A stretch of DNA of 64,000 nucleotides from DATBVX01 sp963696675 (GTDB lineage: Bacteria; Pseudomonadota; Gammaproteobacteria; Steroidobacterales; Steroidobacteraceae): the NCBI GenBank assembly GCA_963696675.1, contig CAVOLM010000055.1, forward strand, positions 14,947-78,946. Reading direction: 5' to 3'. Position 1 is the first letter of the stretch. Each line of letters starts with the position of its first letter. Below, piece by piece: positions 39,104 to 49,231 of the stretch. Made by a program: the position numbers and the translations under genes. A model generated the notes under the pieces. The model was not told the origin of the DNA. It searched no databases and worked only from the letters and a program-made list of their open reading frames with translations.

Positions 39104-40231
39104 ATGTTCCCGCAGGGCACGGCCCAGCATCGAAGGTCAACGCCAGTCGCGGCGCTGCTGGTGATGCTGAGCGTGTGGCTGCCGGCCCTCGCCGCAGGAT
39201 GGAGCCGGGCCGGATATCACCGTCGAGCAAACGATCAAGGCGGGCCGAAACCGAGACGAACGGCTGGTCGATCGCACTCGACAACGATCTCTTTGGACCT
39301 GCGAATACCGATCGCGACTACAGCGGCGGGTTCGGTCTATCCATCAATGGCGCCCGCACTGCGCGGTACTGGTGGTCCCTGGACCGGCTGCTCAAGCACA
39401 TCGACGAGCCTCTGTTTGCCGGCTCCAAGTCCTGGCAAGGCGTTCGGCCAGATCACGGCCTGCAGATCGGCGTCCTGATTTTCACTCCGCAGGACCTCAA
39501 AGCGACCGAGCGTCATCGAGGACGATCGCCCGTATGCGAGCCTCCTGTTCCTCACCAGCATGCGGGACTACGTCGCGGATGATGCACGTCACAGCCGATA
39601 CAGCGGTCTGACTCTCGGCGTCCTGGGCCTGCAAGCAACCGCGGATATTCAGAGAGCGGTTCACAAGGCGATGGGCAACGTCGAGCCCCGCGGCTATCAG
39701 AATCAGATCTCCGCAGGCGGCGAGCTCACGGCGCGCTACCTGACCGGTGGCTCGACCCTTCGCAGCCATCGCCTCGCATTCGGCGACAAGCTCGTTGAAA
39801 CCAAGACGACGTGGGAAACGAGCGTCGGCTATCTGACAGAAGCAAGTTATGCGGTGTCGACGCGCTTCGGGGCCATCAACTCACCGTGGTGGACCTTCGC
39901 CCCGGAGCGCGTCGACTACCTCACGCAACCCACGCCGCTCGCACCGGCCAGCGCAGATGGACGCGGTGAGCTCTACGTATGGGCGGGCGCCAAGTTACGC
40001 CTGCGCGCATACAACGCCTTTCTGCAAGGCCAGTTCCGCGATAGCGCGCACACGCTGAGCGGCAGCGATCTGAACCACGTCATCGGCGAAGCCTGGCTGG
40101 GCATCACCAACCGCCTCTCCAATGGCACGCAGCTCGCCTACGTCATGCGCTACCAGACCGCGGAGGTCCGGGGCGGCATCGCCCGGCGCAGCCCCGTCTG
40201 GGGTGAGGTGACGATCAGCCACAGCTTCTGA
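39104..40231 (+). CDS. LpxR-like outer-membrane lipid A deacylase (two frameshifts)
   Basis: ATG 39104 gives MFPQGTAQHRRSTPVAALLV, a signal peptide. After a frame change near 39205 comes the DUF2219/LpxR beginning NGWSIALDNDLFGPANTDRD, with YSGGFGLSINGAR. A second change near 39510 restores IEDDRPYASLLFLT, the family hallmark, and the barrel continues to a C-terminal ISHSF. Total length is a multiple of three (376 codons), so the two indels compensate. LpxR removes the 3'-acyloxyacyl group from lipid A in the outer membrane; whether this homologue does so is untested. A strong terminator follows. Confidence 0.85.
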
Positions 40232-40243
40232 CATCCCCCGTTG

Positions 40244-40279
40244 CCCCTCTCACCGCGAAGCGGGAGAGGGGATTTTTTT
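40244..40279 (+). terminator. intrinsic terminator after the LpxR-like gene
   Basis: CCCCTCTC-A-CCGC, loop GAA, GCGG-GAGAGGGG (40244-40271), followed by A and seven T. It separates the LpxR-like gene from the plus-strand KdpD-like gene. Confidence 0.93.
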
Positions 40280-40331
40280 GCTCTTCGACCCCACGCTTCT
40301 GCCAGGCGCGCCCCCGGGTTAGCCTATTGCA

Positions 40332-43026
40332 GTGAGCGACGATCGCCCCTCCCCCGACGCACTCTTGGCGGAGGCCGGCCGGGAAGGGCGTGGCCGGCTG
40401 AAGATTTTCCTCGGCGCTGCCCCTGGCGTCGGTAAAACCTACGAGATGCTTTCGGTCGCAAAGCGCCGCCAGGCCGAGGGTACTGATGTCGTCGCCGGCA
40501 TCGTCGAGACCCATGGACGGTCAGAAACCGCCGCGCTGCTCGAAGGCCTGCCAATTGTTCCACGCCGCTGCATCAACTACCGCGGTCGGGACTTCGAGGA
40601 ACTGGATCTCGACGCGTTGCTTGCGCGCAAGCCGCGCCTTGCCCTCGTCGACGAGCTTGCCCACACCAATGTCCCCGGCAGCCGGCATGAGAAGCGCTAC
40701 CAGGATGTCGAAGAACTGCTCAACGCAGGCATCGATGTCTTCACGACACTCAACGTTCAGCACATCGAGAGTCTCAACGATCTCGTCGAACGCGTTACCG
40801 GTGTCAAGGTTCGCGAGCGTCTGCCCGATCGAGTTCTCGAAACCGCTGACGAGATTGAACTCATCGATCTGCCGCCTGAGGAGCTCATCAAGAGACTGCA
40901 CGAAGGCAAGGTCTATGTGCCCGACGTGGCACAGCGTGCAGTTCAGAACTTCTTCTCACGCGGGAATCTGCTGGTGTTGCGTGAACTGGCGATGCGCATC
41001 GCGGTGGAACGCGTCGATGCAGACCTGCAGAGCTACATGCGATCGCGTGCGATCGAGGGACCATGGCCGGCCCGCGGGCGCATCCTCGTCTGCATCGGTG
41101 CGGATTCACACGCGGAACGACTCGTGCGCCTGGGCAAACGCATTGCTGACCGGCGCCAGCTGCCGTGGACGGTACTTTACGTGCAGACCATCGGTTCCGA
41201 GGAGCTCTCGGCGCCGCAGCGCGAGCGTCTGCAAGCGGCATATACGCTCGCCGAACAACTCGGCGCTCGGGTCGAGACCCTGAACGGAACCAGCGTGGCC
41301 AGCGAGGTGCTGGCCTATGCCGCTGCTCAGAATGTCAGCGAGATCGTGGTCGGCCGGTCACGCCGCCGCCTGGTCCAGTTGCGTTTACGGCCGGCCCTGG
41401 CGTGGGTCTTGATTCAACGCGGCGATGACTTCGAGATCACGGTCGCGAGTCAATCGGAGGATCTGACACCACGCGATGCCACGGTGGCCTCACCGGCGGA
41501 AGTGAGTCCACTTCGCGTCCGGCCGTACGTCGAGAGTGTGTTCGCGGTACTCCTTGCCGCGGGTGTTGCGACGCTGCTGGACCGCTATCTGGCGATCGGC
41601 GATCTGTCGCTCGTGTTCCTGTTCGCGGTGCTGATTGCGGCAATCCGGCACGGGCTCGGCCCCGGACTGCTCGCCGCAGTCCTCGCTTCCCTCGTGTCGA
41701 CGTTCCTGTTCACCGAGCCGCGTTTCTCGCTCCGGGTGACGCATGCGGAGAGTGTGCTGTCGATCCTGTTCTTCCTGCTCGTGTCGGTGATCGGGGGCAA
41801 CCTGGCCGCACGCCTGCGTGCGCAGATGCAGATCACGCGCGAATCCGCCGAGCAGAGTGGATTGCTGTTCGACTTCAGCCGGCGCATCGCTGGCGCCGTC
41901 AGCGCGGAAGACCTGTTGCGAGCGACTTGCCAGTACCTCACCGAAACGCTCGGCTTCGAGTCGATTGCTCTGCGAGCATACGGTGGCTCAGAACTTGGAG
42001 ATCCGATCGGTGCCGCTGAGACGCCTGCGCTCCTTGATGTCGATCGTGCGGCTGCAGAATGGGCTGCGGGGCACGGCGAGCCGGCGGGATGGGGCACCGG
42101 CACACTACCCGCTTCATGGTGGCTGTTCGCCCCGCTGGGCACGGTGCAAAAACCGCTAGGTGTCCTGGGACTGGATCTCGGCGCGAAGCGCTCTACTCTT
42201 ACGCCCGAGCAACGCCGCTTGTTCTTCGCAATGCGCGATCAGGCCGCCACTGCTCTGGAAAGAATTCTGCTCACCGAAGATGTGAAGCGCGCACAACTCA
42301 TGTCGGAGTCGGATCGACTGCGCTCTGCACTCCTTTCCTCGCTCTCACAGGAACTCAGCAAGCCGCTGGCCTCGATCCTCGATTGCGCGGCGAAACTGGC
42401 GCAGCTTCCGGACGATGTCCCCGCACGGGTGAGCCAGGAGCTGGCGAACACTGTCCTCGAAGAAGCCCAGCAATTGAACCGCTTCGTCCAGAATCTGCTG
42501 GATATGACACGACTCGGCTCTGGTGCGCTTGCGGCCCATAGTGATTGGGTCGATCTACGAGAAGTTTTCGACAGCGCCGGTGCCCGCGTCGAGCAACCGC
42601 TGCGCGAACACCACCTCGAAGTAAACATCGCCGCGGAAGCCGCAAGAATCTATGCGGATGCGACGCTTCTCGAGCAGGTGATCGTGAATGTTCTCGACAA
42701 CGCGGCAAAATTCTCGCCACCCGGCTCGCGCATCGAGCTCAATGCGGCCGATTCTGGCCGATGACGTCGTCATTTCCGTCACCGATGAGGGTCCCGGGAT
42801 TCCGCCCGCGGAGCGTGAGCGCGTTTTCGACATGTTCTATCGGCTGCGGGACCGTGACGAGCGCCAGCCGGGTTCGGGGCTGGGCCTGGCGATCTGCAAG
42901 GGTTTTGTCGAAGTGATGGGCGGGCGCATTTCGGTACGCGGCGGACAAGAGGGGCGCGGTACGCGCGTCGAGATCACGCTGCCGCGACGCGAGCCTCCCG
43001 CCGGCCGATTGATCGAAGCGGCATGA
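40332..43026 (+). CDS. second KdpD-like sensor, phospho-acceptor His replaced
   Basis: From GTG 40332 the protein has the full KdpD layout: sensor domain with Walker A FLGAAPGVGKTYE (about 27-39) and LALVDELAHTNVPG, a USP-like domain (about 250-375), four DUF4118 helices (about 400-495), GAF and a kinase core. The H-box reads LSSLSQELSKPLASI: residue 673, where the phospho-acceptor His should be, is Gln (CAG at 42348-42350), and residue 677, normally Thr, is Lys. The ATP-binding half is intact (VIVNVLDNAAKFSP, VTDEGPGIPP, GSGLGLAICKG), reached after one extra base near 42757. It is convergent with kdpE, 21 bases apart. It probably senses but cannot autophosphorylate. Confidence 0.88.
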
Positions 43027-43047
43027 GGCGCGGTCCAGCCGCGCAGA

Positions 43048-43773
43048 TCAGTTCCCAGCTCGGGCTTCGACCGGTTCGCCTTCATCTGCGCGCAGCCGGT
43101 AACCCAAGCCCGCTTCCGTGATGAGGTGCTTCGGACGCCGTGGATCTGGCTCGAGCTTGCTGCGCAGGTTCTTGACGCAAACGCGCAGGCTGCGCGTGTC
43201 GTCGATGCGATCGGGGCCCCATACCTCGCGAATCAGCTGATCCTGACGAACGATCATGCCCATGTGCCGTGCGAGGCACTCAAGCACACGATATTCCAGC
43301 GGTGTCAGGTGGATCTCACCCTGGATGCCGCGCGTCTCGCGAAGCCCCAGATCGATGAATACGCCGCCCAAGCGCAAACGGCTCTTCTGGTCGGGGCTCC
43401 TTATATTGCGTCGTAGCGCCGCGCGCACCCGGGCAAGGAGCTCCGGGGCGCTGAACGGCTTCGTAATGTAGTCGTCGGCGCCCGCATCGAGAGCCGCAAT
43501 CTTCTGCTCTTCCATGGTGCGCGCCGACAGCACGATCACCGGTAGCGACGACCATTCGCGTACGCGACGGATGACTTCCAACCCGCTGCCGTCCGGCAGG
43601 CCCAGGTCGACCAGCATCAGATCCGGCTTGTGACTGCGTGCCTCGACCTGTGCACGCTCTGCGGTCTGAGCCTCAACTACACGGTAGTTCTCAGTCCCCA
43701 GAAGTACGCGCAGAACCTCGCGAATGCCTTGATCATCTTCGACCACGAGCACCTGATGCATCGCGAGTGTCAT
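43048..43773 (-). CDS. kdpE: response regulator KdpE
   Basis: The 241-residue OmpR-type regulator has the receiver VLVVEDDQGIREVLRVLL with phospho-acceptor Asp in LMLVDLGLPDGSG and Lys in ITKPFSAPEL. The winged helix includes LTPLEYRVLECLARHMGM and RSLRVCVKNLRSKLEPD. It activates kdpFABC under potassium limitation. Its ATG overlaps the kdpD TGA (43770-43773). Confidence 0.96.
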   Translation of the reverse strand: MTLAMHQVLVVEDDQGIREVLRVLLGTENYRVVEAQTAERAQVEARSHKPDLMLVDLGLPDGSGLEVIRRVREWSSLPVIVLSARTMEEQKIAALDAGADDYITKPFSAPELLARVRAALRRNIRSPDQKSRLRLGGVFIDLGLRETRGIQGEIHLTPLEYRVLECLARHMGMIVRQDQLIREVWGPDRIDDTRSLRVCVKNLRSKLEPDPRRPKHLITEAGLGYRLRADEGEPVEARAGN

Positions 43774-46469
43774 GCCATGGGCTCCGTGGCGGGCAGCGTC
43801 AATTCGAATTGCGCACCTCCGCCGGGTCTCCGCCGCGCCTCGATCGAGCCCCCGTGGGCCTGGATGATGCTTCGGCAGATCGCAAGTCCGAGCCCCACAC
43901 CGATGATCGTCCCTTCCTCGCCACCACGCTGAAACTTGTCGAACAGCCGCGCAGGATCGCCCGGGGGCAGCCCCGGGCCCTCGTCATCGACGGTCACGCG
44001 CAACAACGCTCCATCGGCAACTGCGGAAACAAGAATCCGCGTGCCTGGAGGCGTGTACTTCGCTGCGTTGTCGAGCAGATTGTCCAGCACCTGAACAATG
44101 AGCGTCGCATCCACGTACACCGGTGGCAGGTCGGCAGGAATGTGCAGCTCGACGGGGTGCGCGACCAGGCGATCCTCGGCACGATGCAGCGCGGCCCCAA
44201 CGAGGTCGTCGAGTGTTTCCCACTCGCGTCGCAGTGCGATCCGACCCGATTCGAAGCGCATGAGATCGAGCACGTTCGAGACGAGCTCCGACATCTCACG
44301 TGCTTTGGTCTCAACTGAGCGTGCGAGCGAGGTCCGCGTTGTCCGGTCCAGGCTGTCGCCATGCTCGGCAAGCGCGCTGCCAGAGGCGGCAATCACCGCA
44401 AGCGGCGTGCGCAGGTCGTGCGAGATGGACGCCAGCAAGGTATTGCGCAGATTCTCGCTCTCCGCCGCAACACGTGCGGCCTCTGCCGCTTCGGCCAGTC
44501 GAGCACGTTCGAGTGCGAGTCCGATCTGGCCCGCAAAGGTTTCCAGCAGATGCCGCTGTTCGGGCAGAAGCACGCGACGAGGGTTGGATGGCAACACCGC
44601 GAGCACACCGAGCGCGCGGTTTTCATCTCCCAGCGGCACATACAGTGCGGGGGCGGCCGGAAGCGTATCCGAGCCGAGCCCGGCCCGATGTCCGTGATCG
44701 GTGACCCACTGTGCGACTGCCAGATCCGCATCGTGCAATGACTGATCGATGGCGGGCTCGGAAGGATATTGCAGCTTGCCAGTGTCGTCAGGAAGCAGAA
44801 CGATCGCCTGACACTCGAAGACTTCGGCAACGTGCCGCACGGCCACGCGGGCCATGCTGGCAATTCCGCGCGTCGCGACGAGCTCGCGGCTCATGGCGTA
44901 CAAGAGCGCCGTGCGCCGTTCGCGTGCACCGGCCACGCGCGTCTGCTGCCGCACGCTCGCCATCAGCGTCGCGATGACCAGCGCGATGATCAGCATCACC
45001 AGGAAGGTAACCAGGTATTGGACATCGGCTACTTCGAATGTGAAGCGCGGCGGGACGAAGAACAGGTCCAATGCCGCGATATTCAGCACGGCTGTCAGTA
45101 CCGACGGGCCACGTCCGAGTCTCAGGCCCGCCACCGTCACGCCGAGCAGATACACCATCGCCACATTGGAGAGCTCGAAATACGGCCCCATCAGCCAGGC
45201 GATGGCGGAGCACACGGCAGTGATCGCCAACGCCCATACGTAGCGCTCCCATCGGATGGGCTGGGTGCTCTGCGCCGAAGCAGCCACCGATACCCGAGCA
45301 GGCCCGGCCAGCAACGGGTCGGATGCCGCAATCGTAATGACATCGAATCCACGCGCGCGGCGAACGAGCTCCGTCGCCGTCGACGGGCGCATCCAGGCGC
45401 GCCAGCCACGACGTTTCGGGGCGCCAACGATCAGGCGCGTCGCATTGCGGGTCTGGGCGTACTCGATCAATACCGCGGCCGCCGACGGGCCGTCGAGCGT
45501 GACGGTCTCCGCGCCCAGGGACTCAGCGAGGCGCAGCAGGTCTACTCGCCGGTCACGCTCGGCTTCGGAGAGCCGTAACAGCGCCGGCGTCTCGACGTAG
45601 ACGACTGTCCAGTTTGCATCCAGAGCATCCGCCATGCGTTTGCCGGCGCGCACGAGCTGCTCAGCCTGTGGATCGGGGCCGATGGCAACCAATACGCGGT
45701 CACCCGCCAGTCGCCCTCGTCGGCCGCGGTCGACATCGAGCGAGGCTCGTGCGGCCGCCTCGACGCGGTCGGCCACGCGCCGCAGCGCGAGCTCTCGCAA
45801 CGCCATGAGGTTGGGCTTACGGAAGAAACGCTCGGCGGCACTCGAGATTTCATCCGGAATGTAGATCTTGCCGGCGCGCAGACGCGCGAGGAGGTCGTCC
45901 GGCGGCAGATCGATGAGCTCGATTTCGTCAGCTTCGTCGAAGACCCGGTCCGGCAGCGTCTCGCGTTGTCGAACTCCTGTGATCTGCGCTACGAGGTCAT
46001 TCAAGCTCTCGAGGTGCTGCACATTGACCGTGGTCCAGACGTTGATGCCAGCGTCGAGCAGTTCCTCGACGTCCTGCCAGCGCTTCGGATGGCGCGGCTC
46101 GGGGCTGCCGCCGAGCAGGTTGGAGTGAGCAAGCTCATCGACCAGCATGATTTCAGGCCGCCGATGCAGCGCCGTATCGAGATCGAACTCGTGACGAACG
46201 ATGCCACGATAGTGCACCGCGAGTGTCGGCAGCCGTTCCAGGCCCTCGAGGAGCCTCTCCGTCTCGACGCGGCCATGCGGCTCGACATAGCCAACGACTA
46301 CATCCGTCCCCGCAGCACGTGCGCTGCGGGCGGCCTCGAGCATGCCGTGCGTCTTCCCCACGCCGGCTGATGCGCCGAAAAAGATTCGCATGCGCCCGCG
46401 CTTCGCCCTCGCCTCTTCGGCTTGGACCTGCGCCAGGAGTCGATCCGGATCCGGCCGAAGCTCGGCCAT
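43770..46469 (-). CDS. kdpD: sensor histidine kinase KdpD (canonical copy)
   Basis: The 899-residue protein is intact. It has the N-terminal KdpD domain with Walker A FFGASAGVGKTHG and IMLVDELAHSNLLG, a USP-like domain (VLVAIGPDPQAEQLVRAGKR), four short helices (about 405-510), GAF, an H-box ASISHDLRTPLAVIAA with His684, and the ATPase motifs LLDNAAKYTPP, VDDEGPGLPP and GVGLGLAICRS. It senses potassium status and phosphorylates KdpE. It follows kdpC by 70 bases and is coupled to kdpE. Confidence 0.97.
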   Translation of the reverse strand: MAELRPDPDRLLAQVQAEEARAKRGRMRIFFGASAGVGKTHGMLEAARSARAAGTDVVVGYVEPHGRVETERLLEGLERLPTLAVHYRGIVRHEFDLDTALHRRPEIMLVDELAHSNLLGGSPEPRHPKRWQDVEELLDAGINVWTTVNVQHLESLNDLVAQITGVRQRETLPDRVFDEADEIELIDLPPDDLLARLRAGKIYIPDEISSAAERFFRKPNLMALRELALRRVADRVEAAARASLDVDRGRRGRLAGDRVLVAIGPDPQAEQLVRAGKRMADALDANWTVVYVETPALLRLSEAERDRRVDLLRLAESLGAETVTLDGPSAAAVLIEYAQTRNATRLIVGAPKRRGWRAWMRPSTATELVRRARGFDVITIAASDPLLAGPARVSVAASAQSTQPIRWERYVWALAITAVCSAIAWLMGPYFELSNVAMVYLLGVTVAGLRLGRGPSVLTAVLNIAALDLFFVPPRFTFEVADVQYLVTFLVMLIIALVIATLMASVRQQTRVAGARERRTALLYAMSRELVATRGIASMARVAVRHVAEVFECQAIVLLPDDTGKLQYPSEPAIDQSLHDADLAVAQWVTDHGHRAGLGSDTLPAAPALYVPLGDENRALGVLAVLPSNPRRVLLPEQRHLLETFAGQIGLALERARLAEAAEAARVAAESENLRNTLLASISHDLRTPLAVIAASGSALAEHGDSLDRTTRTSLARSVETKAREMSELVSNVLDLMRFESGRIALRREWETLDDLVGAALHRAEDRLVAHPVELHIPADLPPVYVDATLIVQVLDNLLDNAAKYTPPGTRILVSAVADGALLRVTVDDEGPGLPPGDPARLFDKFQRGGEEGTIIGVGLGLAICRSIIQAHGGSIEARRRPGGGAQFELTLPATEPMA

Positions 46470-46539
46470 GATTCATGCCACGTTAGGGTGTCTCACCGTG
46501 CCCGAACGCTAGCACAATCCCCTCGCGTGATTATTGGCC

Positions 46540-47127
46540 TCACGGACTCGGCGCAGCGAGCCCATCGAGCGCGAGATTCAGTTCCAGCACATTTACGCGC
46601 GGCTCGCCAAGGAAACCGAGGAGTCGCCCTTCAGTGTGCCTGGTCACCAGGGCCGCAACGATCGGCGCACTGAGCCCGCGGGCGCGTGCGACACGTTCGA
46701 GTTGGTAGTTGGCTGCGGCGACGCTGATGTGTGGATCGAGGCCGCTCGCGGAGGCGGTCACCAGATCGACAGGGATCGGCGCTGTATTAGTCGGGTCGGC
46801 CGCCTTCAGAGCTTCGATGCGTGCCTTGACGGCGTCGGTCAATGCCGGGTTTAAGGGACCTTGATTGGACCCGGTCGAGGCGCTCGCATTGTAGGGATAG
46901 GGCCCGGTAGCCGACGGGCGGCTCCAGAAGTACTTGGGCTCAGAGAAGCTCTGGCCGATGAGGCTTGAGCCGACCGCCTTGCCATCCTTCACGATGAGGC
47001 TGCCGGCCGCCCGATCGGGGAACGCGACCTGGCCGATGCCGGTCACGATCAGCGGATAAATGAATCCCACCACCGCCGTCAGCAACACGAACAGAGCGAT
47101 AGCGGGGCGAAACATGGCACGCAGCAT
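46540..47127 (-). CDS. kdpC: potassium-transporting ATPase subunit KdpC
   Basis: The 195-residue protein has one N-terminal helix (PAIALFVLLTAVVGFIYPLI), then GSLIVKDGKAVGSSLIGQ, FWSRPSATGPYPYNASAST and GLDPHISVAAANYQLERVAR, the KdpC signature. It stabilises the KdpFABC complex. It starts 10 bases after kdpB. Confidence 0.97.
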   Translation of the reverse strand: MLRAMFRPAIALFVLLTAVVGFIYPLIVTGIGQVAFPDRAAGSLIVKDGKAVGSSLIGQSFSEPKYFWSRPSATGPYPYNASASTGSNQGPLNPALTDAVKARIEALKAADPTNTAPIPVDLVTASASGLDPHISVAAANYQLERVARARGLSAPIVAALVTRHTEGRLLGFLGEPRVNVLELNLALDGLAAPSP

Positions 47128-47137
47128 GGCGGACTCC

Positions 47138-49203
47138 TCAGACGAGACGCACGAGTTCCAGACCCAGATCGATGAGCTTGATCCCGGCGAACGGGATCAG
47201 GATGCCGCCCACGCCGTAGATCAGCAGATTGCGGCGCAGAAGTAGCGCAGCACCCAAGGGTCGGTACCTGACGCCTTTGAGTGCCAGCGGAATCAGAAAT
47301 ACGATGATGAGCGCGTTGAAGATGACCGCCGACAGAATCGCGGACAACGGGCTGGCGAGGTGCATGACGTTCAGCGCATTGAGCTGTGGGTAGGTGCTGG
47401 CAAATGCAGCGGGAATGATCGCGAAATACTTCGCGACATCATTCGCAATGCTGAAGGTCGTGAGTGAGCCGCGAGTCATCAGCATTTGCTTGCCGGTCTC
47501 GACGACCTCGATGAGCTTGGTCGGATTCGAGTCGAGATCCACCATGTTGCCCGCTTCCTTGGCGGCCTGCGTGCCGGTATTCATGGCCACGGCCACATCC
47601 GCCTGTGCCAGCGCCGGCGCATCGTTGGTGCCATCGCCAGTCATCGCGACCAGCCGGCCCTGCCCCTGATGATCACGAATCAGGCGCAGCTTCGCTTCCG
47701 GCGTCGCCTCGGCGAGGAAATCGTCGACCCCGGCTTCGGCCGCGATCGCGGCCGCGGTTTGTGGATTGTCACCGGTAATCATCACCGTCTTGATGCCCAT
47801 GCGGCGCAACTCGCCAAAACGCTCCTTGATCCCACCTTTGACGATGTCCTTGAGCTCGATGATTCCAAGCAGTCGTGGTCCATCGCTGACGAGTAGTGGC
47901 GTGCTGCCGCGCCGCCCCACGTCCTGCACGGTGCTGAGAATCCCCTTGGGAAATATCTGCCCCTGCGCTTCCACGTGCCTTTGAATCGCGTCCGGTGCAC
48001 CCTTGCGAACCTGTCGATCGCCGATGTTCACGCCGCTCATGCGCGTGTGCGCGGAGAACGGCACGAAGGTGGCGCCGAGCGAACCCAGGTCGCGCTCGCG
48101 CAGCTGGAAGCGCTGCTTGGCGAGCACCATGATGCTGCGCCCTTCAGGTGTTTCGTCGGCCATGGAGGCGAGCTGCGCAGCATCGGCGAGCTCCTGCTCC
48201 GTGACCCCCTGTGTCGGCAGGAAGGCGGAGGCCTGGCGATTGCCGAGAGTGATGGTGCCGGTCTTGTCGAGCAGCAACACGTCTACATCGCCGGCCGCCT
48301 CTACTGCCCGACCGGAGGTGGCAATGACATTCGCCTGCAGCATCCGGCTCATGCCCGCGACGCCGATGGCCGAGAGCAGGCCGCCGATCGTCGTGGGAAT
48401 GAGGCACACGAGCAACGCGATGATCGCAGTGATCGTGATCGGCGCGCCCAGTTTCGCCACGGCCACGCTGTACAGGGAATAAGGCACCAGCGTTGCGGTC
48501 GCGAACAGGAATACGAGCGTCAGCGCGACCAGCAGAATCGTCAGCGCGATTTCGTTGGGTGTCTTCTGTCGCTTCGCACTCTCGACCATCGCGATCATGC
48601 GATCCAGGAAGGTCTCGCCAGGGTTGACCGAGACACGCGCCACGATCCAGTCAGAGAGAACGCGCGTGCCGCCCGTGATGGCGGAACGGTCGCCACCCGA
48701 TTCACGTATGACAGGGGCAGACTCACCGGTAATCGCGCTCTCGTCCACGGACGCAGCGCCCTGGATCACTTCGCCGTCCGCCGGAACATAGTCGCCGGCT
48801 TCCACGACGACCACATCGCCGCGCCGCAGTTCATCCGCTCGTACGCGCGAGTGACGCGAGCGATCACGCGCATCGAGGAGCTTCTTGGCCCAGACCGTCT
48901 GCTTGAGACCGCGAAGAGCGCCGCCTGCGCCTTGCTGCGGCCCTCGGCCAGCGCCTCGGCGAAGTTGGCGAACAGCACGGTGAACCACAGCCAGATCGCG
49001 ACGTTCAGGATGAACCAGGCGGGCGCTTCGCCATGACCGGTAAGCGCATTCAGCCAGAGGATCGTCGTCAGGATGCTGCCGATGTAGACAACGAACATCA
49101 CGGGATTGCGCCACTGCACGAGCGGATCGAGCTTGCGCAGCGCCGCGAGCATGGCGGGGCCAAGCAGCGTACGGTCGAACATCGATAGTTTCGGACGGGT
49201 CAT
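47138..49203 (-). CDS. kdpB: potassium-transporting ATPase subunit KdpB (one frameshift)
   Basis: The P-type ATPase subunit starts at ATG 49203 (AGGAG upstream) with MTRPKLSMFDRTLLGPAMLA. A frame change near 48925 joins EALAEGRSKAQA to ALRGLKQTVWAKKLL. The remaining parts are in order: actuator SAITGESAPV, phosphorylation site LLLDKTGTITLGNRQAS, KGAPDA nucleotide loop, MTGDGTNDAPALAQAD hinge. Total length is 3n+2, consistent with one missing base and about 689 codons, the normal size. It powers high-affinity potassium uptake. Confidence 0.95.
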
Positions 49204-49231
49204 GGATTCTCCTCGTCAAACCTGCACGGCA

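Noticed and set aside
40332..43026. The KdpD-like gene as a simple pseudogene because of its frameshift
   Set aside because: The single extra base near 42757 is of the same kind as in many essential genes here, and both sides are well conserved; the altered H-box is a separate matter.
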